NCBI GenBank assembly: GCA_910592005.1
Contig: CAJVPP010002002.1
Span: 1-16,822 of the forward strand
DNA from: Funneliformis mosseae
Taxonomy: Eukaryota > Glomeromycota > Glomeromycetes > Glomerales > Glomeraceae
Direction of reading: 5' to 3'
Length of the DNA stretch: 16,822 bases
The position numbers and the translations under genes are program-made. Every line of letters starts with the position of its first letter. Positions within the stretch are counted from its first letter, which is position 1. The notes beneath the pieces are model-generated. The model searched no databases. It had not been told where the DNA came from and saw nothing but the letters and a program-made list of their open reading frames with translations. Shown here in pieces: positions 9,372 through 16,822 of the stretch.

Positions 9372-9905
9372 TAGAGTTTCAGATGAGTTAAGTTAACTCA
9401 CGAGTCAGATAAGCTAGTTAAGTTTAAATCAAGTCAAGTTTATATTTTTTTGACTTGATAATTTGCGAGTCAAGCCAAATTCAAGTTGAGTTAAATATTT
9501 AACCTGACTCAATTTAAATTTAACTTGATTCGAGTTAACTCAAGTTGACTCAAGTGGACTTGAACAATAAAACAATTATTCAAGAAGAATAATAACTAAT
9601 CGTTCAACTTGAACGATAAAAAAAATCGTTCAAGAAGTATAATAACAAATCGTTTGCTTTTTTCCCTCCTTTCTCCTCCCCTACTTCTCTGATTTTTTCA
9701 TTTTTTTTTATTATTTTTTTTTCAAAATCAAATTGAGTTAAAATCAAGTTGAGTCAAATTAAATCGAGTTTAAAATTTATATAACTCAAATCAAATTAAA
9801 TTGAAAGATTTTATAAAATAAATTTGACTCGACTCAACTCAAAAAAAGAGAGTTGAATAGAGTTAATCTTTAAATTTGACTTGACTTGACTCATTCAGAA
9901 CTCTA
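9372..9905. mobile_element. hAT-like non-autonomous element, 534 bp, packed with GAGTCAAG-type motifs
   Basis: The ends are TAGAGTT (9372-9378) and AACTCTA (9899-9905); their 21-bp inverted repeats differ at five positions, all transitions. The flanking 8-bp duplication and a TAG-N-G start fit the hAT superfamily. The outer parts (9384-9565 and 9730-9895) are dense in GAGTTAA, GAGTCAAG, TTGACTC and CTTGACT words in both orientations, as expected of subterminal transposase-binding arrays, and make the element strongly self-complementary. The centre carries a 26-bp direct repeat with 50-bp period (9579-9604, 9629-9654; two mismatches), a CGTTCAACTTGAACG near-palindrome (9601-9615) and a pyrimidine tract (about 9655-9720). 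No coding capacity. Confidence 0.65.
9579..9654 (+). repeat. Direct repeat inside the hAT-like element
   Basis: Two 26-bp copies (9579-9604 and 9629-9654) starting TTCAAGAAG and ending AATCGTT, 50 bp apart, with two mismatches. The second is preceded by a shared AATCGTT word, so the duplicated unit may be slightly longer. Confidence 0.6.
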
Positions 9906-9913
9906 TTTGAGGC
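9906..9913. repeat. Right target-site duplication of hAT-like element
   Basis: TTTGAGGC, the partner of CTTGAGGC at 9364-9371. The single mismatch is a C-to-T transition. Confidence 0.55.
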
Positions 9914-10078
9914 AATATAAAATATTCTGATCAAATTTATCAAAATGTTTCTTTATATATTTATTAAAAAAACCTATAATATTCCATTCAGAATATGAAT
10001 AATTAAAATATTATTTTAATATAAAGATAAGTTTATGCTTGTAAATTTAGAACTTTATTTATATTTGTGACTAATATT

Positions 10079-10095
10079 AAGATATCTAGAAATAT
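10079..10095 (+). repeat. Left target-site duplication of LINE
   Basis: The 15-bp word GATATCTAGAAATAT (17 with two preceding A) recurs perfectly at 12935-12951 just after the poly-A tail. This is the hallmark of target-primed reverse transcription. Confidence 0.88.
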
Positions 10096-10111
10096 ATTCA
10101 GTATTTGAATC

Positions 10112-12764
10112 TCGCTTCTTCTAAATTACCAGTTTATAAAACAACAAGTAAAAGATGAAATTCAAAACGCCACCTCAATAATAAAAAAAAAATTCCTTAC
10201 AGATAAACAACTCAAAGTAGTCTTCAATTCAGTCCTCTTACTAAGAATTCTATATTACATTCAATTAACTTTTCTTGATTACAAATTCTGTGATCAGATT
10301 ATAGGGTCATATCGAAAAGTTTTTAGGTCAAATTTACACTTATCTAAAAGTATTCTAGCAACTTTCATTCACTCGTCATTACTTTACAACATTACACACT
10401 TATATACAGCACAGATTCAAGCAAAAATTTCCAATTTCATCAAATCTATTAATAATAAAGGGTTATTAAGTATTACATCTTTAATCTGTTCTAGATTACT
10501 TCAAAATAATGAATGGCTCACTAAATCACCTCTTGCATTTTGGCCGTATAATAATTCATTCAAATTTAAAGACTGGTGGTCTGCTCTGCTTTCTGCACTA
10601 AAGTCACTTAACACCACCATCTCCAATAGTAATACTGAAGCTAATTGTATAAAAGGAGGACAATTTCCCTTAAGTGAAATCTTCACAAAAAAAGATTATC
10701 GCACTTTTGCTTCAATTTTAAAAAGCAAACAACTAATGTTTCTTGACCAGATTACAACATCAGATGGTGCTGCACTCTTCATCTTACCTGATCTCAAATT
10801 CTCAGCGACTCGCTTGGCAATTCCTAAGGCTCCTGCTTAGTTTTTCAAATTACAAATATTACTTATATCATCACCTACCACAAGAATCATTCCTTCAAAT
10901 TTTTATTACCCTTACATCAATAATATATACTTGACTCCTCCGATTTATATTAAAAGTACTACACATTTTACTGTGGATTGGCACTTAAATTCCCATTCTG
11001 CTATAATAGGAAAAGTACTCAAAATAGAAAATAATATAGTTCACTTACAACATTTTTTCGCCTCGCCAGACCACACCTTCAAAACTTCACTTTTATCATG
11101 TAATAAATGCCCTCTCAATGATGATTCTTCCTTTGTCCCTTTTAATATAAGAAATAAACAGGAAGCCTGCTTTGTAATATTACTTTTACTCCTATGTGCT
11201 GACATCAAGGCTCCCCTCCTTCCAAATGTTGGTCATATCTGTTCTTTGTTCCCTTATATGCTATATGAAATTGCTCTATATAGTTACAACTTAACTAATA
11301 ATAGTACACTTAATATCCCTCCACTTTGTCTTCTTCATCTTTAACACCTGAACAAATTTTTAATATAGAAATTCTCAATAGTTTAGACAACTTTAAAATT
11401 CATTTCATACAATCAACCAACCTCTCGTTTTATACTGATAATTTCCTTATTAATTTAGGTACTTCTTCAATCTGTATGGATGTGACCTGGTTGCAATCTG
11501 ATCCCTTAGCACTTTTACTTTCCTTTAATACTTTTAATGCTTCACTTATCCTTTCTCAACCTTCATCTTCTCTAGCAGAACTAGTAGCAGTATTATCTGC
11601 TATATATGTAATGCTCACATATGCTATAATTAATATTTTCACAGACTTACAAAATGTCATTTCATCCTTTGATAAAATGAACTACTTCTACACCTTCTTC
11701 TCTACCTTTAACCCCCTCTTTAAAATCTCCTTTTACCCAATATAGTTCCTTGTCATAAAGTTAATCAAGGAAAAGTTCATTTCCATTGAATTTCACAAAG
11801 TCAAAGCTCACTCAGATAATCATTACAATAATATAGTTGATGCATTAGCAAAAGCTGATGGTCCTCCACTCACTCTGAATAACAAATTTCTAGGACACCA
11901 TTATAATCTCTATTTTAATGAGGATATTGTACTTATACCTCCCAGATTGTTCATGAAAGACCTTCTCAGATCAATAGATTTTCATAATTTACAACTCTTT
12001 CCTCACTTTAACAAATACAGTATAATGGATATAGATTGGATTCGTATCTTCTTCATTCTCAATGATAATGAAAACAACTCTTATACATCCTTCAAAGCCT
12101 CTTCCATTCGCAAATTTAAAACCAAGCTTATGCTTGAACTGCTTCCTACCCTTGAAATCCTCAAAACAAGACACCCAAATCTATATAACCAATCATGGAA
12201 GTATCCTAGATGTTCGAGTAGTGATGAAACCTTTAATCACATTTAGACTTATGCCAAAATTGAACACCAGGTCATCGACATTATAGCCTCAACCAAAAGT
12301 TTCTTCATACAACATTTCACTGCATTAACTTCAGTTATATAAGACTTTACAGATCTCTTAGATTCAGCCATCTGGTCCTTAAATGATCAACTTGACTCTT
12401 TTAACTTTATTGACCTAATCAAAGGAATCGTACCCTTTCCTTATTCAAAAAAACACACTGCCTTATTAATAACCTCCAATTAACAAACGGTCTCTTATCT
12501 TCTACTTACCATCATGCATTTTCCTAAATAAAATCCATTTGGATTGATCGTTGCAGTGATATCAAAAATTTTGAAAACATCAATAACATTTTACTTAATG
12601 ATCAAAAATTGCATTTTACCAATACCAGCTTTCCCTCATCACCACCACATAATTTTAACATTCCTTCTTATTTTATCTCCTCTTTTAGATTTGGTACAAA
12701 CTGGTTGAATTTTTAGATCAGTAGCAACCACGCTCCCTGTACTGGATGGTTGATCCTATTCTAA
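10112..12764 (+). pseudogene. LINE ORF2 C-terminal remnant: RT thumb/connection, RNase H, broken zinc knuckle
   Basis: Three frames carry one protein. Frame one (about 10112-11344) reads RFFLNYQF, KKKFLTDKQLKVVFNSVLLL and MFLDQITTSDGAALF, interrupted by TAG at 10838-10840 where the context suggests Trp. Around 11312-11342 the frame shifts; frame two (11326-12446) holds the RNase H domain and then WKYPRCSSSDETFNHI, with TAG at 11743-11745 and 12244-12246 and TAA at 12340-12342. A second shift in an A7 run (12447-12453) leads to frame three (to 12764), which reads IWIDRCSDIKNFEN and FRFGTNWLNF, with TAA at 12525-12527, TAG at 12714-12716 and TAA at 12762-12764. The zinc-knuckle-like motif has Tyr where Cys is expected twice. 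It cannot encode an active enzyme. Family certain; the exact residues replaced by stops are inferred. Confidence 0.85.
11401..11880 (+). other. RNase H domain within the LINE remnant
   Basis: This part would degrade the RNA strand of the RNA-DNA hybrid during retrotransposition. The four catalytic acidic residues of type I RNase H are all present in order: Asp in SFYTDNF (11437-11439), Glu in SLAELVAVLS (11578-11580), Asp in NIFTDLQN (11644-11646) and Asp in NIVDALAKAD (11839-11841); KVKAHSDN precedes the last. Only a TAG at 11743-11745, between the third and fourth, breaks it. Having the catalytic set intact in a dead element argues that decay is recent. Confidence 0.8.
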
Positions 12765-12890
12765 ATTTATTTGGATAGATTAGTCTAAAACGGTGCAAGG
12801 TTGATTTTGATTTGACTTTATTGTTAAATAGAAATTTTTGTACTCTTTATCTTGTAATTTGTAATTTTATAAAATCTTACTTTACTCCTA

Positions 12891-12896
12891 AATAAA
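12891..12896 (+). terminator. Polyadenylation signal AATAAA of the LINE
   Basis: AATAAA begins 30 nt before the poly-A tract at 12921, a normal distance for cleavage and polyadenylation of the parental transcript. Confidence 0.65.
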
Positions 12897-12934
12897 GTTT
12901 ATGCAAAGCTACCACACGTTAAAAAAAAAAAAAA

Positions 12935-12951
12935 AAGATATCTAGAAATAT
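12935..12951 (+). repeat. Right target-site duplication of LINE
   Basis: Perfect second copy of GATATCTAGAAATAT (12937-12951, plus two ambiguous A), directly after the poly-A tail. Confidence 0.88.
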
Positions 12952-14068
12952 GCAATAATAAATCTCAAAATATGTATGTGTAGCCTAAAAGATAATAGAT
13001 TTAAAAATTTTTAATATTATTATAATTGAATTGATAAATTTTTCTGAGAAAATTCATTTTTATCTAGAATTTTATTATTTGTTCTTGATTCTATTAATTT
13101 CAATTTTTTTTTTCATTAAGCTATCAATATTAAAACTTTCAAAAAAAAATTCAATTATAACTTCAAATCTAAAAAAAATATTATCAAAACTTTACTTTAT
13201 TTATTTTTTTATTATTGTAAAAAAATAATCAATCTAAAAAAAATTTTAAGATGTATATTATTTCTATATATTATAATAATTATTGATATTAAATAAAAGT
13301 GAGAGATTTTTTTATATTTAAAAAAAATTAAAATTGAATTAAATTGCTTAATGAATATAAGTTTTTCTATATGTACTTTAAAATTATAAAAATATTAATA
13401 TAATTTGAAAATTTATCCAAAATATTTCAGAAAAATACATATTATATAGTTATAAATAAAGATATTTTCTTTATATAACAAAAATAAAGATTTGAAAATA
13501 ATTGAAAATTTATCAAAAGTTTCAATTCTTTTCATTTTGTAAATGATAATATTATAGGTATTAAATATATAATAAACTACTCTACTATTTAATATAAATG
13601 AGAGTTTATTTTCATAGCTCTATCTTTTTTACAATTACTTGGTAAATTTGAGAAAGAATAGTTAATAAACATATAAAAAAATCTCATTATAATATTAACT
13701 TGATAAATTTATTTATAAGTTTTTTAATTTTGAATAGAAAATTAATAAAAAATCATTTAGCTTAATAAAAATTACTCTATTATTTTTATTTAGTGATATA
13801 GTATTATCATAGATTTTAATAGAAACTTTATTTAAATTATAATAATTTTTAAAAAAATCATAGAAACATTATTTAATATATATAATTTTATCTATTACAT
13901 TAATAATAATTACTACTACTATAATTATACAAGAACAATTGTATAACTTATATAACAAGATTAAAGATTAGAAAGTAATAAATAAAATTCTTATAAAGGT
14001 ATTAACTTATTGAATCAAGAAGTTAGAATAATTATTAATTTATAAAAGTAGTATATAGAAATTGATAG
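12952..14068. other. AT-rich spacer
   Basis: No credible gene. A plus-strand frame at 13031-13228 encodes a Phe/Ile/Leu/Lys-rich peptide typical of random AT-rich DNA. No inverted repeats of note. Confidence 0.55.
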
Positions 14069-14094
14069 AATCTATCATACCTGTATGATAGATT
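14069..14094. repeat. Perfect 12-bp-arm palindrome
   Basis: AATCTATCATAC (14069-14080) and GTATGATAGATT (14083-14094) are perfect inverse copies separated by only CT. The left arm overlaps a second smaller palindrome (GATAGA/TCTATC). It lies 24 bp before the MITE pair. It could form a cruciform or be a dimeric protein-binding site. Confidence 0.6.
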
Positions 14095-14118
14095 TGAAAA
14101 TTTTAAAATCAGATCACA

Positions 14119-14277
14119 TATGAGTTCTTTACAATAGAAAGGGAGGAAACTACCAAAAAAATTTTTTTTGAGTTAATATTAAATTTGAACTTATTTTATT
14201 AAAAAATAATACTTAGATTATAAAGTAAAAAAAAATTTTTTGATAGTTTCCTCTGTTTCTATTACAAAGAGCCTATA
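14119..14277. mobile_element. MITE copy A (159 bp)
   Basis: Inverted ends TATGAGTTCTTTACAATAG... and (inverse of right end) TATAGGCTCTTTGTAATAG... share 28 of 36 positions, mostly transitions apart. The inner parts are AAAAAAATTTTTTT blocks and a GAGTTAATATTAAA segment. It is a full-length relative of copy B, which abuts it. No coding capacity; TA-flanked ends suggest a Tc1/mariner-type non-autonomous element. Confidence 0.75.
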
Positions 14278-14436
14278 TATAGGTTCTTTGTAATAGAAAG
14301 AAAAAAACAACTAAAAAAATTTTTTTTGAGTTAATGTTAAATCTAGATTTATTTTATTAAAAAAATAATATTTAGATTATAAAGTAAAAAAAATTTTTTT
14401 AGTAGTTTCCTCTCTTTCTATTACAAAGAGTCTATA
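14278..14436. mobile_element. MITE copy B (159 bp), directly adjacent to copy A
   Basis: Same length and same internal landmarks as copy A: TTCTTTGTAATAGAAAG at the left, GAGTTAATGTTAAAT inside, TTAGATTATAAAGTAAA, then AGTAGTTTCC and CTTTCTATTACAAAGAG at the right. Its ends (TATAGGTTC and the inverse TATAGACTC) are closer to each other than those of copy A, so it may be the younger one. The two copies meet at TATATATA with no spacer. Confidence 0.75.
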
Positions 14437-15430
14437 TAATGAAAACAAGATAAAAAAATTGTTAAACTATTTAAAGGTCAAATTTAAACTAAAAGAAAAA
14501 ATTTCTTCTAATTAGATGTAATTAAAGTTGCTTATCTAAACTTAATTTGGATTTGACAAAATGTCTAAACTATAGTTTCACTAATTTTTTACTAAGGTTT
14601 TGATACTGTTTGACATTTTTATAAGTTTTGATATAGTTTTATCTTTTCTAGAATTTTACAGATTTTATAGTAAAGTTTTAATATAATTTCACTAAATTTT
14701 ACCTTTTTTTATTTAGACAACTTGCAAAATCTTTAGATTTCATTTAATAATCTTAGATGCAATATAAAAGTTTAAAATGTTAAATGTGTGATTCTTATAA
14801 ATTAAGATTATTGAAATATTAAAAGATTATATAAGAAGTATAACAGGTCTTGTAATTAATTTTGTAGGTCTTAAGTATCAATATGATTAGTCTATAAGAG
14901 ATATATAACTAATTTTATATCAAAAAGTGCAGATTTCTCATTAAGATTACTGTTAAGCTTCTATACCTTTAATTTTATAATAAAAATATTATTTATTCAA
15001 ATATAATGAAGTATTATAAAAAATTTTTCATTAAGTATTCTAACATATGATGATACTATGAGAAAATTATCTTATTTAGGATTTAAATAGGCCATTAAAT
15101 CTTAAAAGAAACCTCTATTTGAAGTAAGATTTATTTTAATCATATTATAATAAAATGTTAATCCTTGAAAAAATAATCTATCATCTATAATTTACTATCT
15201 TAACTAATACATTATATATTAAATTAAATTTATATATATCTTATTTTATTATTGATATTATTTTAGAATAGTTATTAGATAATTTATAAAGTTTATCAGA
15301 TTGACAGATTTTTTTTTAAGCTATAAAATTGATTAGTTAATTAATTTACTTTATTTAAAAGAGTTATTTTCATCTTCAATAAACTAAGAAAATTTTATAT
15401 GAGGAATTTTAATATTATTTAAAATTGAAT
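14437..15430. other. AT-rich spacer
   Basis: A cluster of ACTATAGTTTCACTAA / GTTTTGATATAGTTT words at about 14565-14700 looks like a short degenerate direct repeat. Otherwise nothing is recognisable: no frame, no RNA gene. Confidence 0.45.
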
Positions 15431-15439
15431 AAATAGCAT

Positions 15440-15758
15440 TAAAGTTGGCTATGAATATACAATAGAGTGATTACAATTCAGAAGATAAAAGAGATTGGTT
15501 AATCAATATTATCATAAAATAATTTGATAAAAGTACTTTTTCTGATTTTTTAATATATTTATTTCCCTTTTTTTATTTGATATAATGAAAATTTTTGGAA
15601 ATTTAGATAGTAAAAATACTGATGTTGATAATTTAGAAACTATTTTGAATCAGATCATAGCAGATGATTTTAATATTTTTATTAGAAAATTATTTAGTAT
15701 ATCAAGCACTATATATATATATATATTCTCTTATTACTTTGAAATATCAAAAGACTAA
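15440..15758 (+). pseudogene. Broken coding remnant, family not recognised
   Basis: Two adjacent frames look like real protein. The first (about 15446-15580) reads SDYNSEDKRDWLINIIIK, a TAA, then FDKSTFSDFLIYLFPFF. The second begins at ATG 15585-15587 and runs 57 codons to 15758 with DNLETILNQIIADDFNIFIR before entering an (AT)8 microsatellite (15711-15726) that probably shifts the frame; KYQKTNFLFMLNFSRL continues in another frame. Varied, non-repetitive residues with Trp and Asp set it apart from random AT-rich frames. It may be an old host gene or gag-like protein. I cannot name it. Confidence 0.35.
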
Positions 15759-15814
15759 TTTTTTATTTATGTTAAATTTCTCAAGACTTTAATTAAAATA
15801 TATAATGAATATAG

Positions 15815-16078
15815 TTAAAGAAATTACATTTATTAGAATTTAAACAAAAATCTACCAAATGCAATTTTCTATCTTTAAAGAAAACAAAAAATAAGGATAA
15901 TAATAAGAAGGATAAGGATGATAGTAACAATAATGATAATAAAAATTTACAAAATAGAGAAAGTTTAATAATGAAAAATAATGAGAAAATGAATATAGAT
16001 AATTTAATAACTCTATTAAAATTATCAAATAAACTTATTATTGATAATGATAAGTTTACATTAGAAAATGATAATTAA
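15815..16078 (+). pseudogene. Asn/Asp/Lys-rich open frame, possible continuation of the 15440-15758 remnant
   Basis: An 87-codon frame free of stops follows a TAG at 15812-15814 and ends with TAA at 16076-16078. It reads LHLLEFKQKSTKCNFLS, then a low-complexity KDNNKKDKDDSNNNDN block, then LITLLKLSNKLIIDNDKF. There is no ATG until codon 53, so if it is real it is the 3' part of a longer gene, presumably the one upstream on the same strand. Composition alone could produce such a frame; support is modest. Confidence 0.3.
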
Positions 16079-16131
16079 GAAAGAATTTACATTTTTTTAT
16101 TAAATTAATAATTATTAAACTATTAAATTAG

Positions 16132-16340
16132 TTATCTTTTCCATATTTTAGTTTTAATAAATTTCTTACATTCTTCTTTATTTTTATTTGAAAATTCTAA
16201 TTGCTATTCTATAATTGAATTTAATATTTTTTTAACTTTTGGATTTTGTTTAATTTTTAATAAATTCTGAATATCTTTATTTTTTTTATAATAGTAAATT
16301 TCATATTAATAATGTATTTTCTATAAATATTTGCTTTACT
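16132..16340 (-). pseudogene. Lys-rich coding remnant with stops at Gln-like positions, family not recognised
   Basis: One minus-strand frame reads EIYYYKKNKDIQNLLKIKQN, PKVKKILNSIIE, TAG, QLEFSNKNKEECKKFIKTKI, then WKR and TAA at 16132-16134. Further upstream in the same frame short segments (FINYSK, SKYL, KIHY) are separated by TAA, TAG and TAA. The amphipathic, varied composition with Trp and Cys suggests true ancestral coding. The stops would all be explained by Gln codons changing C to T. I do not recognise the family. Confidence 0.35.
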
Positions 16341-16349
16341 TGCTATAAT

Positions 16350-16647
16350 TGATAAAATAGTATTAAAACTAAATATCAAAAAGATTTAATATAAATTCAT
16401 TAACATATATAATTCTATATTTTCTAATAGTCTGCTAAATTTTAATATAATTAAAATATTCATAAATTAGCTTTTATAATAACTTTTTATTTAAATTAAT
16501 TTATAATAAGTTAGTAAATTAAATAATATTTTTACATATTTATAGATAATAAAATAATTATATATTTTATTATTTATAATATATTCATTTTTTTATAAAT
16601 TAAAATTAGATTTTAATAATAATAAAAAATATATATATATATTATTA
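16350..16647. other. AT-rich spacer with (AT)n tract
   Basis: No coding frame seen. Ends in an AT dinucleotide run (about 16629-16642) just before the ATG at 16648. Confidence 0.5.
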
Positions 16648-16822
16648 ATGGAGCAATTGACCAGTCATAATGAAGTTACGTAGATGATCTCTTAATTCAG
16701 AATTCTGAAAATACTGAGAATTCTGTGAATTCTGAAAATATGAAGGATCTATGTAATTCTGAAGATCTTTCAAATACTGATAATAATCATAATTTTACGA
16801 ATTAAATGAAGTCTAAGAATAT
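16648..16822 (+). pseudogene. Start of an acidic, Ser/Asn/Glu-rich coding remnant running off the right edge
   Basis: ATG at 16648-16650 opens MEQLTSHNEVT; one base later in phase, a second frame carries YVDDLLIQNSENTENSVNSE and MKDLCNSEDLSNTDNNHNF, a TAA at 16803-16805 (Gln-like), then MKSKN at the edge. The two frames probably form one N-terminus joined by a frameshift near 16674-16680. GAATTCTG-type words (16719-16738) give the SEN repeats. Such acidic Asn/Ser-rich leaders precede the BED zinc finger in some fungal hAT transposases, but the diagnostic part would lie outside the window, so this is only a suggestion. Confidence 0.4.

Larger units (their letters stand above)
10096..12936 (+). 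mobile_element. 5'-truncated LINE retrotransposon with poly-A tail
   Basis: A 2.8-kb insertion framed by a perfect 15-17 bp target duplication, ending in 16 A (12921-12936; the last one or two may belong to the duplication) with AATAAA at 12891-12896, 24 nt before the tail. The sequence begins abruptly in the C-terminal part of the reverse transcriptase, so the endonuclease and the YxDD palm region are missing: ordinary 5' truncation at insertion. It is clearly less AT-rich than its flanks. LINEs of this class (reverse transcriptase followed by RNase H, I/Tad-like) are abundant in Glomeromycotina; that assignment is from family resemblance. Confidence 0.9.

Noticed and set aside
9372..9905. 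CRISPR-like or satellite array from the repeated GAGTCAAG words
   Set aside because: Words are short, irregularly spaced and in both orientations, inside clear inverted ends; fits subterminal transposon motifs, and the DNA is eukaryotic.
10501..10686. Minus-strand 61-residue frame inside the LINE
   Set aside because: Antisense shadow; the plus strand carries the recognised LINE protein.
12062..12286. Plus-strand alternative frame inside the LINE
   Set aside because: Overlaps the LINE protein in a different frame and has no recognisable content.
310..12764. A variant genetic code in which TAG or TAA is sense
   Set aside because: Standard TGG Trp codons are present beside the TAG positions (for example at 5227-5216, 4690 and 12714 regions), frames also break by indels and TGA, and the affected sequences are all transposons. 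Decay explains the data better.
13031..13228. Plus-strand 65-residue hydrophobic frame
   Set aside because: Composition typical of random AT-rich DNA, no flanking gene context or conserved motif.
1..16822. Organellar or apicoplast-type genome because of extreme AT content
   Set aside because: No organellar genes, rRNA or tRNA in 16.8 kb, and presence of spliceosomal-type introns and nuclear transposon families.

Overview
This window is extremely AT-rich eukaryotic DNA made almost entirely of decayed transposable elements and low-complexity spacer. I see no intact protein-coding gene, tRNA, rRNA, CRISPR array or bacterial-type operon. The best guess for the organism is an arbuscular mycorrhizal fungus (Glomeromycotina) or a close relative. 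That rests on the character of three element families I recognise (a pogo-type DDE transposase with an acidic tail, an intron-bearing Tc1 transposase, and a LINE with a C-terminal RNase H) and on short GT-AG introns. It is inference from family resemblance, not a database match.

Layout. 1-75: terminal inverted repeat of a Tc1/mariner/pogo-type element whose body lies left of the window. 310-1359 (minus): decayed Tc1 transposase with a DD34E catalytic triad and three probable introns. 1660-4106: AT-rich spacer holding an unidentified less AT-rich patch (about 2290-2530) and a 142-bp foldback element (3615-3756). 4109-5992: complete pogo-type DNA transposon with inverted repeats and TA target duplication; its minus-strand transposase gene has one clear 74-nt intron, seven in-frame stops, two frameshifts and an Asp-to-Asn change at the third catalytic position. 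5995-9363: T-rich low-complexity DNA and featureless AT-rich spacer. 9372-9905: a hAT-like non-autonomous element with an 8-bp target duplication, packed with GAGTCAAG-type motifs in both orientations. 10096-12936: 5'-truncated LINE with AATAAA, poly-A tail and a perfect 15-17 bp target duplication; the end of the reverse transcriptase region, an RNase H domain and a broken zinc-knuckle region are readable. 12952-14068: spacer. 14069-14436: a perfect 26-bp palindrome followed by two directly abutting 159-bp MITEs. 15440-16822: three further broken coding remnants that I cannot name.

The connecting thread is how the elements died. In three unrelated element families the in-frame stops sit mostly where the family has Trp (TGG to TAG) or Gln (CAA to TAA). 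Both are CpA-to-TpA transitions on one strand or the other. This looks like repeat-induced point mutation or another CpA-targeted cytosine deamination process, although plain strong AT mutation bias is not excluded. This is the most interesting signal in the window. I found no convincing undescribed biological system beyond it.
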